Virus record (IMG/VR): IMGVR_UViG_3300028840_000605
Location: 1-48,443 of that record
Direction: 5' to 3' (one strand)
DNA from: a virus
Length of the DNA stretch: 48,443 bases
The notes under the pieces were generated by a model that was not told the DNA's origin, ran no database searches, and saw only the letters and a list, made by a program, of their open reading frames with translations. Below, one piece after another: positions 21,077 to 29,395 of this stretch. Position 1 is the first letter of the stretch. Each line of letters starts with the position of its first letter. The translations under genes and the position numbers were made by a program.

Positions 21077-21793
21077 TTAAACTGTATACGTTGCGATAAG
21101 CCCCGCCCATGTATGAAGCGGCTTATACTTAACTATTAAATTTATAAGTTCATCTTGTCTTGACGCCTTAATGGTCGCGGGCGCGATCGCGGTTAATTCG
21201 TCGGTTACAGGATCCCGCGTCGCCGCGCCGCCGACGAAAAAAATCAAGCCCCAATATTCCGAATCGCCCGTCCCCGGTAACGGCGATTCGTTATCATCCG
21301 TCCGGCCGTTAATTATAACTGTTCCGCCCAGGCCGCCGAAAAGGGAATTCGGTTCGCCGAACATAGTAACGGCCCCGGTTACAACGTTGAATTGAGCGAC
21401 CGCTTGAACGGCCAGAAAACCGGCCGGATTAACCGGCGGATTATTTACATGAACTTGAACATTAAAACCGCTTGCCTGAAGCGCTGATTCTAGGAAATCC
21501 GCGGTTCCATCGCCTTTGTTCGCGGTCTTTGCGGCGGCCAACCGAACGCGGCTTTCCGCTTCAGTAAGCGCAGAATCAGGAAGTAACCCGAATTCTTTTT
21601 CAAGGTCTGACAGAACCGTCGTAAATTCCGGGGAACGGATAAACGCTAAATCTTCAAGGAAGGCGCGAATTTCTTCATTATTGGCCGCAATACCATCATA
21701 TAAAAGATCAAGGTCTTCCCCGTCTTCCGCGGTCCATAGAGAACCCGGCGGTTGAAGCGCGCGAAGAATTGCGCGGGATAATGAATCTGCCAT
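21077..21793 (-). CDS. Mu gp48-like baseplate / tail protein (DUF2313)
   Basis: A 238-residue protein matching the YmfQ/Mu gp48 family. It starts 'RAILRALQPPGSLWTAEDGEDLDLL'. It then has 'LADLEKEFGL'-type content (here 'LSDLEKEFGLLPDSALTEAESRVRLAAAK') and a 'LESALQASGFNVQVHVNNPPVNP' block. In Mu-like phages this protein joins the baseplate rim to the fibres. The order 31.1-20 kb (hub, gp45, cassettes, gp46, gp47, gp48, fibre) follows the Mu tail order with insertions. The C-terminal part 'RQDELINLIVKYKPLHTWAGL' is also typical of the family. Confidence 0.82.
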   Translation of the reverse strand: MADSLSRAILRALQPPGSLWTAEDGEDLDLLYDGIAANNEEIRAFLEDLAFIRSPEFTTVLSDLEKEFGLLPDSALTEAESRVRLAAAKTANKGDGTADFLESALQASGFNVQVHVNNPPVNPAGFLAVQAVAQFNVVTGAVTMFGEPNSLFGGLGGTVIINGRTDDNESPLPGTGDSEYWGLIFFVGGAATRDPVTDELTAIAPATIKASRQDELINLIVKYKPLHTWAGLIATYTV

Positions 21794-21806
21794 TGACTAA
21801 TCCCTT

Positions 21807-22985
21807 TTAGGTGTATGTTATCGTTCCAAGGTCGGCCAATTCGCCTTCACCTAAAACATATTGATCAAGCGACGCCGCGCCAATATCGAAATCGATATCT
21901 TCCGCGCTTCCGCCGTATGTCGTCATGACATCTTGAATTATATTCGCTAAAGTAAAACGGGTTATGGTGTCATTTTTTTCTTGAACCAAATCAACGCCGT
22001 TAACATAGCATCGAACTTCATCACGAAGATAGGTCGAAAGCGCCGTCGAAATTGCGGCTTTTGCGGCCGCTTCCAACGTTGCGTCAACAATCAATCCATC
22101 GATATCGATATTTATATCGGTTCGTCGTATTGCATAAACTTCTAACGTTGCGTCGATATGCCCCAACGGCGCGCGCGCTTTTTGCGTGTCGGGATCTTCG
22201 TTAATTGCGTTACGAACTTCGGTTAACAGCGACGCGGGCGCGATTCCGTCGACCTGGATGTCGGAAGTACACTGAACATAAACAACCCGATCGCCCGGAT
22301 ATTCCGTTCCGGCGTCGTCATACGGCAAACCGCCATAAGGATAGGCGCGGAATACTCCCGCGACGCCTTCGGCCCATGTCTTATAATCCGTCGCGTTTCC
22401 GCCGCCCGCGGTCGACCGGATCGCAAAAAGAACCCGCGCCCGATATGCTTCTTCAGATTCTTCGTCCGTCCCGGTGTTATCAAGACTTGATACGGTAGCG
22501 ACGTTTTCCGCGCCCGCGATTTGAGTCGAAATGGTTAATGTATCGGAAACATTTAAATTACCAATTGCGCCGACTTCTTCCGCGGTTACTGATATAGTGG
22601 CAACGCCCGCGGCCGCTACGGCTTGCGCGTCGGGAAAATATCGGACCCCGTTTGAATCCCCAACAAAAGAAACCGTAACCGGGATAATGGTTCCGGTCGT
22701 TGCGTTCAAGGTTATGGTAAGAACCGCCGCTTCGGCGGCTTTTATAGTGGTTTCGTATTCTTCGCCGATTCGTTGTAAGTCGATTCCGGTCGCGGTTATC
22801 GCTAGGTTTTGAATAATTCGTTCAGCCCCATATTTATAAAGTTCGGTATGATTCAAGGCTTCGTTCGCGGCTAAAACTTTTAAAAATGCTTTAGTCTGTA
22901 AGGGAACGGTTTGACCAAGTTTACTTTCAAAATTTGCTATATACCGGGAATAAATTTCGGCCGTTGTTAAGATATTAAGCGCCAT
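21807..22985 (-). CDS. baseplate J-like protein (Mu gp47 type)
   Basis: A 392-residue baseplate wedge protein. The N-terminal helices ('LTTAEIYSRYIANFESKLG', 'LQTKAFLKVLAANEALNHTELY') and 'GIDLQRIGEEYETTIKAAEAAVL' (read in parts) are typical. The middle beta-domain contains 'VTVSFVGDSNGVRYFPDA'. The diagnostic block is 'GTDEESEEAYRARVLFAI' followed by 'GGGNATDYKTWAEGVAGV'. Its homologues form the wedge ring that opens for sheath contraction. It is followed directly by the gp48-like gene. Length agrees with the Mu gp47 family (about 360-400). Confidence 0.9.
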   Translation of the reverse strand: MALNILTTAEIYSRYIANFESKLGQTVPLQTKAFLKVLAANEALNHTELYKYGAERIIQNLAITATGIDLQRIGEEYETTIKAAEAAVLTITLNATTGTIIPVTVSFVGDSNGVRYFPDAQAVAAAGVATISVTAEEVGAIGNLNVSDTLTISTQIAGAENVATVSSLDNTGTDEESEEAYRARVLFAIRSTAGGGNATDYKTWAEGVAGVFRAYPYGGLPYDDAGTEYPGDRVVYVQCTSDIQVDGIAPASLLTEVRNAINEDPDTQKARAPLGHIDATLEVYAIRRTDINIDIDGLIVDATLEAAAKAAISTALSTYLRDEVRCYVNGVDLVQEKNDTITRFTLANIIQDVMTTYGGSAEDIDFDIGAASLDQYVLGEGELADLGTITYT

Positions 22986-22989
22986 AATC

Positions 22990-23427
22990 TTATATCCTTC
23001 TGGAAGCGGGATTTTCTATTTGCGCGACCCAATTCAAACCATTTTTTTGAATCAACAATTGAAAGACGTCGGAACCCGGCGGCTTGATCAAAATCTTGAC
23101 GTCGATTCTATGGCTAACCGGATTCGTTACTTCGACGGTAACGTCGCCGAAGATAGGATCCGTCAAGGCCCGTTCGGCCGCGTTCCGAATCCGGTTCAAG
23201 GTATCAAGGTTAATCGCGGCTAAAGCGCTTTGCTCGAAATCAGATCCAATTTTTTCATCGGGATTATCAAACAAGGCGTTCCCCGGCCAACCGGGCGAAG
23301 TGAACAAGGATATCAAAACCATATTTTCCAATCCCTGATCCATGGTCGGTTGACCACCAATAAAATTTAATTTGGATCCGTTTTCGGTTAAGATTAACCG
23401 TGGATCCCCTTCAAGTGAATAAGCCAT
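22990..23427 (-). CDS. Mu gp46-like baseplate protein
   Basis: A 145-residue protein of the phage GP46 family. Typical features are 'GGQPTMDQGLENMVLISLFTSPGWPGN' (read in parts) near residues 24-50, then 'SALAAINLDTLNRIRNAAERAL' and a final strand pair ('VTNPVSHRIDVKILIKPPG', 'FQLLIQKNGLNWVAQ'). The protein is a small gp25/lysozyme-like baseplate component linking sheath and wedge. It abuts the gp47-like gene five bases downstream, and its start overlaps the stop of the 111-residue gene by one base (TAATG-type). Confidence 0.87.
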   Translation of the reverse strand: MAYSLEGDPRLILTENGSKLNFIGGQPTMDQGLENMVLISLFTSPGWPGNALFDNPDEKIGSDFEQSALAAINLDTLNRIRNAAERALTDPIFGDVTVEVTNPVSHRIDVKILIKPPGSDVFQLLIQKNGLNWVAQIENPASRRI

Positions 23428-23762
23428 TATGAGTAAACCCTGAAAAAGATTTCACGGTCCCAAACAATCCCATTCGGATTAGTCGGATCGTAAAGCGTTA
23501 ACCAAACGTTTGAATAATTCCCCGGCGCTATGGATTCGCCGCCTAAGTCAAGAATCAATTCCCCGATAAAATTCGCGGTTAGCCAATCGAAAGCGCCCGG
23601 CGACGTATTGGAATCAATAGTCAATGTCGCGGAAAATCGAAGCGTCATCCGGGTAACGGCGGCTAAATTAGTCGGAAGGAATCCTTGCCCGTCGGGATTC
23701 TTAGATTTAAGAATCCAAAGAATCGTATTTCCGGCATTAAGATAAATATCTTCTTTAACCAT
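23427..23762 (-). CDS. hypothetical tail-associated protein (111 aa)
   Basis: A beta-rich protein ('TILWILKSKNPDG', 'VTRMTLRFSATLTID', 'LILDLGGESIAPGNYSNVWLTLYD', 'EIFFRVYS'). It looks like a single immunoglobulin-like or jelly-roll domain without signal peptide. Its layout is like small phage proteins that precede the gp46 gene and may decorate the tail. No precise family is recognised. It is bounded by the gp46-like gene (1-bp overlap) and a structural protein 11 bases upstream. Confidence 0.6.
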   Translation of the reverse strand: MVKEDIYLNAGNTILWILKSKNPDGQGFLPTNLAAVTRMTLRFSATLTIDSNTSPGAFDWLTANFIGELILDLGGESIAPGNYSNVWLTLYDPTNPNGIVWDREIFFRVYS

Positions 23763-23773
23763 GGCGGAATTCC

Positions 23774-24610
23774 TTATGAAAGCGAGATATCAAAATCCCC
23801 GATATTGAAACGAACGATATCCCCGAATCGCGGCCGTTGATCAACAATGTTATTGTTATCATAGGCCAGAATTTTAGCGGCCCCGGAAATGGCCGTTACG
23901 ATCGCGCAGGAAGTCATTGTGTCCCAATCGTCAACCGTCCAATCGCCCGAATCGATCATTAAGATTATGTCGGTATTGGATATCGCGCCGCCCGACGTTG
24001 CCGACCAATCAGGCGTTCCGCCGGTATTGGCGTAAACCCTTTTTCGCGCGTAATCGGTTCCATTTTCCTCTGTAATATCGGCCGGGGTATCTTCGTCGGA
24101 ATCGGAAAGCGTCGCGGTAGCAATTGCGATGTAAGTATCGGGAGTTGAAAAGGTTTGATTCCGAAACATGAGATCCAACATTGAATGAACCGCATAATCA
24201 GTAAAGCCCGCGCCGCCGGTCGAAGCGTTGATTTGAACATATATTTCGGCGGAAGCGATTCGCGGCGTATTCCCGGAAACCGGAGAAATGGACGAATCAA
24301 GCGCGCCGTGGGCAAGCATATTCCCGCCCGTCAAGGCATCCATTAACGCCCAATGGGTTATTGTTCCCCACGCGCCCGTAGCTTGCGGAAAGACGACTTC
24401 GGCGTTTTGAGTCACCCGGCGAGTCGCGGCGGCCCCGAAAGTAATTGTCGCGCGCGCGTATCCGTTGCCGACTGGTTCCGTTAATCCCGTCGCGTCATCC
24501 AACGGATCCGCGGTCGACAAGGCAACATAAACCGTCGTAATTGACGTCGCAACCCCATTGAAAAGATGATCCATAAATTCATTTTCGGCGTAATTGCTTA
24601 AAGACCCCAT
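23774..24610 (-). CDS. tail-associated protein with two copies of a phage structural domain
   Basis: A 278-residue protein with an internal duplication. The first half has 'TTVYVALSTADPLDDATGL', 'NGYARATITFGAAATRR' and 'WALMDALTGGNMLAHGAL'. The second half repeats it with 'TYIAIATATLSDSDEDTPADI', 'TDYARKRVYANTGGTPDW' and 'DTMTSCAIVTAISGAAKILAY'. Each half is the ~130-residue domain seen in many phage tail or decoration proteins. The end is 'DIVRFNIGDFDISLS'. It is likely a virion surface or tail-fibre base protein. It directly follows the tandem-repeat protein at 24614, four bases apart, and belongs to the host-recognition block. Confidence 0.68.
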   Translation of the reverse strand: MGSLSNYAENEFMDHLFNGVATSITTVYVALSTADPLDDATGLTEPVGNGYARATITFGAAATRRVTQNAEVVFPQATGAWGTITHWALMDALTGGNMLAHGALDSSISPVSGNTPRIASAEIYVQINASTGGAGFTDYAVHSMLDLMFRNQTFSTPDTYIAIATATLSDSDEDTPADITEENGTDYARKRVYANTGGTPDWSATSGGAISNTDIILMIDSGDWTVDDWDTMTSCAIVTAISGAAKILAYDNNNIVDQRPRFGDIVRFNIGDFDISLS

Positions 24611-24613
24611 AAT

Positions 24614-25537
24614 TTAACTCCTTTTTGTCATTGACCGGGATTCAATCCGGTAACGCGTTGTAATACTGGTTATTTTTGGTCTTAACACGTTTCCTAATTC
24701 AAGTAAAGTAATTTCTATATCATCCGGCGTCGAACTTATCGCGGCGATATCAGCTATCAAATATCGAAGGAAGGACGTCGAAACGTCGTCCGGTGTCGAA
24801 CTTATCGCGGCGATATCCGGGAATAAGGCGCGAATAATTGACGTTTCAACAATATCCGGCGTCGAACTTACCGCGGCGATATTGGCGATAATTGGCCGAA
24901 CAAGAAACGCGGCCGCATCCGGCGTTGAACTTATCGCGGCGATATTAGCGGCCAAGGCCCGAAGGAAAGTTGTTGATACGTCGTCCGGCGTTGAACTTAT
25001 CGCGTCGATATTGGCGGCCAAGGCCATTATTAAATCAGCTTCGACTGTATCCGGCGTTAAACTTATCGCAACTATATTCGCGGCGATATCCATTATTTGT
25101 GAAATGGTTATATCGTCCGGTGTCGAACTTATTCCGGCGATATCGGCGATCAAGTTATAAACGGTCGCCGTCGTTGCCTCAACGTCGTCCGGCGTCGAAC
25201 TTACCGCGGCAATATTGGCGATTAGATCCAAATAAATCAACGCTTCAACGGTATCCGGTGTCGAACTTATTCCGGCGATATCAGCAATCAAGGCCCGAAT
25301 CGATGTTGCTTCAACATCGTCCGGCGTCGAACTTGCGGCGGAAATATTGGCGACTAAGGCCCAAAGATTATTAATGTCAACGTCGTCCGGCGTCGAACTT
25401 GCGGCGGCGACATTAGCGGTCAATTCCCGTTCAAGTCCCAGGATTGGAGAAACCCCAGCGAATAAATGAACAAGCGTTTCGCCGGTCGCGCCGACGTTCG
25501 GAATTCCCGCGGTTATGTTAATTACGGTTTCCGCCAT
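24614..25537 (-). CDS. tandem-repeat protein 1 (11 x ~22-residue 'ANIAAISSTPDDV' units)
   Basis: A 307-residue protein made of eleven copies of a ~22-residue unit. The consensus is 'A(N/D)IAAISSTPDDVE' plus 8-9 variable residues such as 'TSFLRYL' or 'EATSIRAL'. The repeats cover about residues 45-290. The unit starts are almost invariant, while the linker part varies. The C-terminus 'LLELGNVLRPKITSIT' matches the end of the related protein at 27537 ('MLELGLIVWPEITSLT'). A regular solenoid or fibrous spine is the natural reading of such repeats. It lies directly after a beta-helix gene (1-bp spacing), so it may serve as stalk or decoration for it. Function not known. Confidence 0.75.
   Translation of the reverse strand: MAETVINITAGIPNVGATGETLVHLFAGVSPILGLERELTANVAAASSTPDDVDINNLWALVANISAASSTPDDVEATSIRALIADIAGISSTPDTVEALIYLDLIANIAAVSSTPDDVEATTATVYNLIADIAGISSTPDDITISQIMDIAANIVAISLTPDTVEADLIMALAANIDAISSTPDDVSTTFLRALAANIAAISSTPDAAAFLVRPIIANIAAVSSTPDIVETSIIRALFPDIAAISSTPDDVSTSFLRYLIADIAAISSTPDDIEITLLELGNVLRPKITSITTRYRIESRSMTKRS
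24700..25415. repeat. tandem DNA repeat array inside repeat gene 1
   Basis: The coding repeats appear in the DNA as a near-regular 60-75 bp period, with the phrase TCCGGCGTCGAACTTATCGC (or a close variant) recurring eleven times. Such arrays can expand or contract by recombination or slippage and so vary the protein length. Confidence 0.75.
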
Positions 25538-26545
25538 TTAAGTTCCTATTCCTAAACCAATGGTGTCCGATCCGTCGCCGTTGTAAGTTCTATTTCGTTT
25601 TAAATTGAAATCTTCATTTGACGCGTTATTATATCCGTCGTCCGAATCGGGATCGTATTTGTTTGAATCCGCGGTCGCGTAATTCCGCATAATTTGCGTT
25701 CCGGCCCCGTTGTCAACGACATCGCTTGTATTGTTATGGAAAAGGTTGAAACCATAAACCCCGACATCCCCGGAAGAATTAAAAGTCAATCCTTCAGTGC
25801 AATTTGTCATCCTGGTACGCATAACGAAATAAAGCAAGTCATTTACGGTAACGCCCGTATATTCATTATCGGCAACGCATCCGAAAATAAGCCCGCGCGC
25901 ATCCGCCCGAAATCCTTGATCAAGGCTAGTAGCGCCATTATCCGCCGCTATGCTTTCAATAAAAACGCCGCCCGCGCCAACAACTAAATATCCGGTATCC
26001 GCGTTATTCGCCGCAACGCAACCAATCCAGAAATTATTAGCGGGCGGATTGTTCCAACCATAACCCCCGGCGTTATTGGTTCCCCGGCAATAAAACCAAA
26101 AGTTATAAGTTCCGCCGGTATTCCATCCTGAATTTCCATTATTTCGAGAAATAAAATTATACCAAACATTCCACGAAGCAAGCGTTCCCGGATTAACGCC
26201 GTGGGCATTACAGTTATAAACTTCGATATTTTCCCACCATGTATATTTCGCGTTTGTTTGAAGAATAAGCCCGTCGGTAACGGCGGAATTTCCGTCAATT
26301 TTATATGTCGTTCCGTCCACGTTCCCGGAAGCATTACAACCGATGAATTTTATAAATCCGCTTGTGGTATCGCCGCCGACATTTATGATAATTCCCGAAG
26401 AAAGCGTTTCCGTTCCACGCGCGTAAACGGTGTCACCCGCCGCAACGGGCTTCGCGATCGCCGCCGCCAGCGTTGTAAATGCGTTCGTCCAATCCGCGCC
26501 GGATCCGGTTCCGGTCGCCGCGGGATCAACATAATATGTCGCCAT
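25538..26545 (-). CDS. right-handed beta-helix tail protein C
   Basis: A 335-residue protein with the features of phage pectate-lyase-like spikes. The N-terminus 'YYVDPAATGTGSGADWTNAF' and 'GDTVYARGTETLSSGI' is the common start of such proteins. It is followed by Gly/Asn-rich repeating turns ('WENIEVYNCNAHG', 'NFWIGCVAANNADTG', 'FRADARGLIFGCVADNEY', 'MRTRMTNCTEGLTF', read in parts). It lacks a recognisable catalytic motif. Such proteins bind or cut surface polysaccharide. It sits beside the tandem-repeat gene and the 'CN' repeat-like gene, repeating the arrangement further upstream. Confidence 0.78.
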   Translation of the reverse strand: MATYYVDPAATGTGSGADWTNAFTTLAAAIAKPVAAGDTVYARGTETLSSGIIINVGGDTTSGFIKFIGCNASGNVDGTTYKIDGNSAVTDGLILQTNAKYTWWENIEVYNCNAHGVNPGTLASWNVWYNFISRNNGNSGWNTGGTYNFWFYCRGTNNAGGYGWNNPPANNFWIGCVAANNADTGYLVVGAGGVFIESIAADNGATSLDQGFRADARGLIFGCVADNEYTGVTVNDLLYFVMRTRMTNCTEGLTFNSSGDVGVYGFNLFHNNTSDVVDNGAGTQIMRNYATADSNKYDPDSDDGYNNASNEDFNLKRNRTYNGDGSDTIGLGIGT

Positions 26546-26548
26546 GGT

Positions 26549-26926
26549 TTAAACCCTCTTATCTTCATATTGGTAAATGAAAATAGGATCCCCGTCGTCG
26601 ACCTGGATTTCATCGACGTCAACAACGTGTTCGCAATTTTCTTCGCAAGGCGTCAAGCCCTTATCAATAAGATCCGGTCGTAAATTAGTGCATCGGGATA
26701 TTTGAACGACAAGGCTTTCTTGAATAATGGCGTCGCCGGGCGGAAGAACATTGACCAAATTGCAACGGCGAAAAGTCAACCCGGTGAACGTATCCGGGAT
26801 TTTAAAACCCGGCGTCAATTGAGAGAAATTACAATCTTCGAAAACGTCGCCCGGTTTCGGATCGATCGGCCAACCCAGCGCCGCGATAATATCCCGACTG
26901 AAGTTCTTCCGCTTAAATATCGCCAT
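26549..26926 (-). CDS. 'CN(F/L)' motif protein 1 (125 aa), paralogue of 30605-31081
   Basis: A small protein with two repeat-like segments, 'GDVFEDCNFSQLTPGFKIPD' and 'LTFRRCNLVNVLPPGD'. These recall pentapeptide-repeat or short beta-helix turns. The C-terminal third has a cysteine pair (PCEENC) and an acidic end. The protein at 30605 shows the same pattern ('FEGCNLNNCLIPPG', 'NCCNYHW'). Both lie directly in front of beta-helix and repeat-protein genes. A capping or adaptor role in fibre assembly is plausible but unproven. Confidence 0.62.
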   Translation of the reverse strand: MAIFKRKNFSRDIIAALGWPIDPKPGDVFEDCNFSQLTPGFKIPDTFTGLTFRRCNLVNVLPPGDAIIQESLVVQISRCTNLRPDLIDKGLTPCEENCEHVVDVDEIQVDDGDPIFIYQYEDKRV

Positions 26927-27167
26927 TGATCTTTTCCTTTCTCAAGTCAACATTGAACAAGTCTTCGTCGCAAAGATATTGTAATATCGTCCACGCGATA
27001 TCAAGAACCGGATCCCGTTTAGAACGAATCAATTTTATTTTTTGTTCTTCCGTCAACTTTGCCCATAGCGGCTTTCGTCGCTCTAAATGTTCTTGTAGCA
27101 ATTGAAGCGACGGTTTTATCGACGCGTTGACGGCAACCTTCCCGCCGGTTAAATCATGAACGGCCAT
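26913..27167 (-). CDS. hypothetical protein (84 aa)
   Basis: A basic, helical small protein ('NASIKPSLQLLQEHLERRK', 'LTEEQKIKLIRSKRDPVLDIAW'). Its end overlaps the start of the 125-residue gene by 14 bases, so the two are coupled. The 5' end is 11 bases from the FN3-like gene's stop. It could be a chaperone-like assembly protein, as small coupled genes beside fibre genes often are, but no family is recognised. Confidence 0.55.
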   Translation of the reverse strand: MAVHDLTGGKVAVNASIKPSLQLLQEHLERRKPLWAKLTEEQKIKLIRSKRDPVLDIAWTILQYLCDEDLFNVDLRKEKINGDI

Positions 27168-27177
27168 AATATTTCCT

Positions 27178-27540
27178 TTACGGTATATGTATGGTTATTG
27201 TTCCGGGTTTGCCTAATGGCGCGAAACCAACGATGCGATCGGAAGGATCCGAATAAATACTATAAACCTTTTCGTCTTCAATTGTTTTAAAAGCCCGAAC
27301 CCTAAAATAGACGCCTTGCAAATCCTGTAAAATATATTCATGGGTATTTCGATTAACGGTCGCGGCTAATACCCACGGCCCCGCCGGATTTTCCGCGGTA
27401 TAAACTTCATAGCCTTCAGGATTTCCGGCGGAATCAAGCCAAGATATATTGAATAGGGAATCCGCTTCAACTAAACTAAGGGCGGCGACGGGATCCGGCG
27501 ACAACAATAAAAGCAAAATACCGGCCATTGAACTTTTCAT
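27178..27540 (-). CDS. fibronectin-III-like protein with hydrophobic N-terminus
   Basis: A 120-residue protein. The first ~20 residues (MKSSMAGILLLLLSPDPVAA) look like a signal peptide. A single ~90-residue beta domain of FN3 type follows, with 'NISWLDSAGNPEGYEVYTA', 'ENPAGPWVLAATVNRNTHEYIL' (read in parts) and 'GVYFRVRAF'. FN3 domains are common in phage tail proteins, but a secretion signal is unusual for a virion protein. The segment may simply be a hydrophobic attachment helix. The start overlaps the stop of repeat protein 2 by four bases. Confidence 0.65.
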   Translation of the reverse strand: MKSSMAGILLLLLSPDPVAALSLVEADSLFNISWLDSAGNPEGYEVYTAENPAGPWVLAATVNRNTHEYILQDLQGVYFRVRAFKTIEDEKVYSIYSDPSDRIVGFAPLGKPGTITIHIP

Positions 27541-28373
27541 ATTTCCACCTTTTCAACTTTTGTGATAGCGGTTAAACTTGTTATTTCCGGCCAAACAATC
27601 AAACCCAATTCAAGCATAAACGAAACAATTATATCCGACGTCACACTTACGGCGTTTATATCAGCTATTAATTCCCGCGTAAAGAGAAAAGAAACGTCGT
27701 CCGGTGTCGCCGAATAGCCCCGAATATTCGTTCGAAGTTCGATATCAAGAAAAGAGACAACGATATCCGACGTTGAACTTACCGCGGCGATATTGGCGAT
27801 CAATTCAATAATACGCGAATTTAAAATGAAAACATTATCCGGCGTCGAACTTACCGCGGCGATATTGGCGATCAATTCCCGAAGAAATGACGCCGAAACG
27901 TCGTCCGGCGTTACCGAAACCCCGTTGATATCGGCGATTAATCCAAAAATTAAACCCGCGGTTACTGTATCCGGCGTCGAACTTACCGCGGCGATATTGG
28001 CGATCAATTCCCGAAGTTCGGAATTGAATAATTGAACGTCGTCCGGTGTCGAACTTATCGCGGCGATATTGGCGATCAAATCAAAATATATTAAGGCGTC
28101 AACGTCGTCCGGCGTTAAACTCGCCCCATTGATATTGGCGATCAAACCAAGGGTTAAAGAAAGAAGTATGTCATCCGGCGTTATCGAAGCCCCGACGATA
28201 TTAGCAATTAAGTTTCTATGCGTTGACGAATATATTTCAACGTCGTCCGGCGTTACCGAAACCCCGGAAACATTAGCAACCAAATTTATAGTTATGGATT
28301 CATCATTTTCCGATTGCCACGCGCCAATATCAAAGGTTTGCCACGCGCCACGGTTATGATAACTTGTCGCCAT
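27537..28373 (-). CDS. tandem-repeat protein 2 (10 x ~22-residue units)
   Basis: A 278-residue paralogue of the protein at 24614. It has ten copies of the same unit ('LIANIAAVSSTPDTV', 'LIANINGASLTPDDV', 'LIADINGVSVTPDDV'). The N-terminus differs ('YHNRGAWQTFDIGAWQSEND', a structural-protein-like start), and the ending has the same closing block 'MLELGLIVWPEITSLT'. The repeats are less uniform than in protein 1, which suggests an older array. Between the two genes, the repeat regions and C-termini are shared while the N-termini differ, as in a modular fibre system. The gene follows beta-helix B with 1-bp overlap. Confidence 0.74.
   Translation of the reverse strand: MATSYHNRGAWQTFDIGAWQSENDESITINLVANVSGVSVTPDDVEIYSSTHRNLIANIVGASITPDDILLSLTLGLIANINGASLTPDDVDALIYFDLIANIAAISSTPDDVQLFNSELRELIANIAAVSSTPDTVTAGLIFGLIADINGVSVTPDDVSASFLRELIANIAAVSSTPDNVFILNSRIIELIANIAAVSSTSDIVVSFLDIELRTNIRGYSATPDDVSFLFTRELIADINAVSVTSDIIVSFMLELGLIVWPEITSLTAITKVEKVEI
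27640..28265. repeat. tandem DNA repeat array inside repeat gene 2
   Basis: The phrase TCCGGCGTCGAACTTACCGC and close variants recur at roughly 60-75 bp spacing through this gene, as in the array at 24700-25415. The two arrays share whole stretches such as GCGGCGATATTGGCGATCAA, so recombination between the genes is possible. Confidence 0.7.
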
Positions 28374-29395
28374 TATCCAATCCCTAATTCAAGCGTTTTT
28401 CCGGTATCCATGGAAGGCGATCCGTTAAATATTCGAAAATCTTCCGAACTTGCGGCCCGGAATTTCGGATCGGCCGATGAAAGATTAAAATCGCAAAATA
28501 AATCTTCAGTATCCCCTTCTTTCGGAACGTTATTAAAATCAAAAGTGTTATCGTAAAAAGTATTATTATTTTGATAAATATTGTTATTGTTTGATCCCCA
28601 ATACAAACCTTGACCACAACTATATATAATGGTGTTAATAACCGACCAACCGCCCGTTGTTGTCCCGGAACCCGAAATCGCCGGATTATTTAAAATCTCT
28701 GCAAATACACATTGAAGAATATGAATTGATCGGCCGGTTGTAAAAACCCCTTTCGCGTATCCGTCAACAATACACCCAAAAACTAACGTCCTAAGATCAA
28801 GAATAACAGCGGTCGCCGTCGTTCGCGTCCCTAATTGCTTTACATAACAAAAAGCGATAAGCCCCGACGCCATATCAATTCCGGTGTTATAGCTTTCGAC
28901 TTCACAATTAATAATCCGATTGCCACTTCCGCCGCCGTAAATAGCAACTTTCGACGCCGAATCCGCGGAATAATCATTCAACGCGTAACAATTTTCTATA
29001 ATACTATGCTGATCCGCCCGAATAACGTTATCTTGTTCACTTTCCGCCCGGATATTCCGAAGAATTGCGTAATTATCAAAGTTAACATCATACGACGCGC
29101 CGCCGTTGAAATAAGGCCGGTCGTCGCCGGTCGCAAAATCATCATAATCAACCGCGTTTCCGGTCGCCGTCGTTCCCGACTTAACACCTATAACGGCGAT
29201 TGGATCCGTCAATGTTCCATCGGTCGTTGTTCCCAAATCCGCCGTTAACGTATACGTTCCACTTTTAAAATAAAAAACGTCGCCCGCCGCTATGGTATGC
29301 GAATAATATTCCGCTAAACCGTAAGCATTCGCCCAATCAGCCCCCGTTTTAGATCCGGCCCCGGATACGGTAACGTGATAATATGAAAGCGCCAT
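28373..29395 (-). CDS. right-handed beta-helix tail protein B
   Basis: A 340-residue beta-helix-type protein. It shares most of its N-terminal 140 residues with protein A upstream ('GVKSGTTATGNAVD' versus 'GVKSGTTAQGNNIN', 'FNGGASYDVNFDNYAILRNI' versus 'FNGGASYHINVGDDYILKNI'). The later half diverges, except for the ending 'DTEDLFCDFNLSSADPKF', which matches 'DTEDIFCDWLVLTSDPDF'. A and B thus arose by tandem duplication followed by change in the middle, where receptor contact would be. No catalytic residues can be assigned. B overlaps A's stop by one base. Confidence 0.8.
   Translation of the reverse strand: MALSYYHVTVSGAGSKTGADWANAYGLAEYYSHTIAAGDVFYFKSGTYTLTADLGTTTDGTLTDPIAVIGVKSGTTATGNAVDYDDFATGDDRPYFNGGASYDVNFDNYAILRNIRAESEQDNVIRADQHSIIENCYALNDYSADSASKVAIYGGGSGNRIINCEVESYNTGIDMASGLIAFCYVKQLGTRTTATAVILDLRTLVFGCIVDGYAKGVFTTGRSIHILQCVFAEILNNPAISGSGTTTGGWSVINTIIYSCGQGLYWGSNNNNIYQNNNTFYDNTFDFNNVPKEGDTEDLFCDFNLSSADPKFRAASSEDFRIFNGSPSMDTGKTLELGIG

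Noticed and set aside
24882-25374. Plus-strand frames of 92 and 134 aa opposite the repeat gene
   Set aside because: They are antisense shadows of the tandem repeat gene and mirror its period.
24700-25415. CRISPR-like array of regularly spaced repeats
   Set aside because: The repeats are in frame within a 307-aa gene, the 'spacers' also code, and no cas genes are present. It is a protein repeat array.
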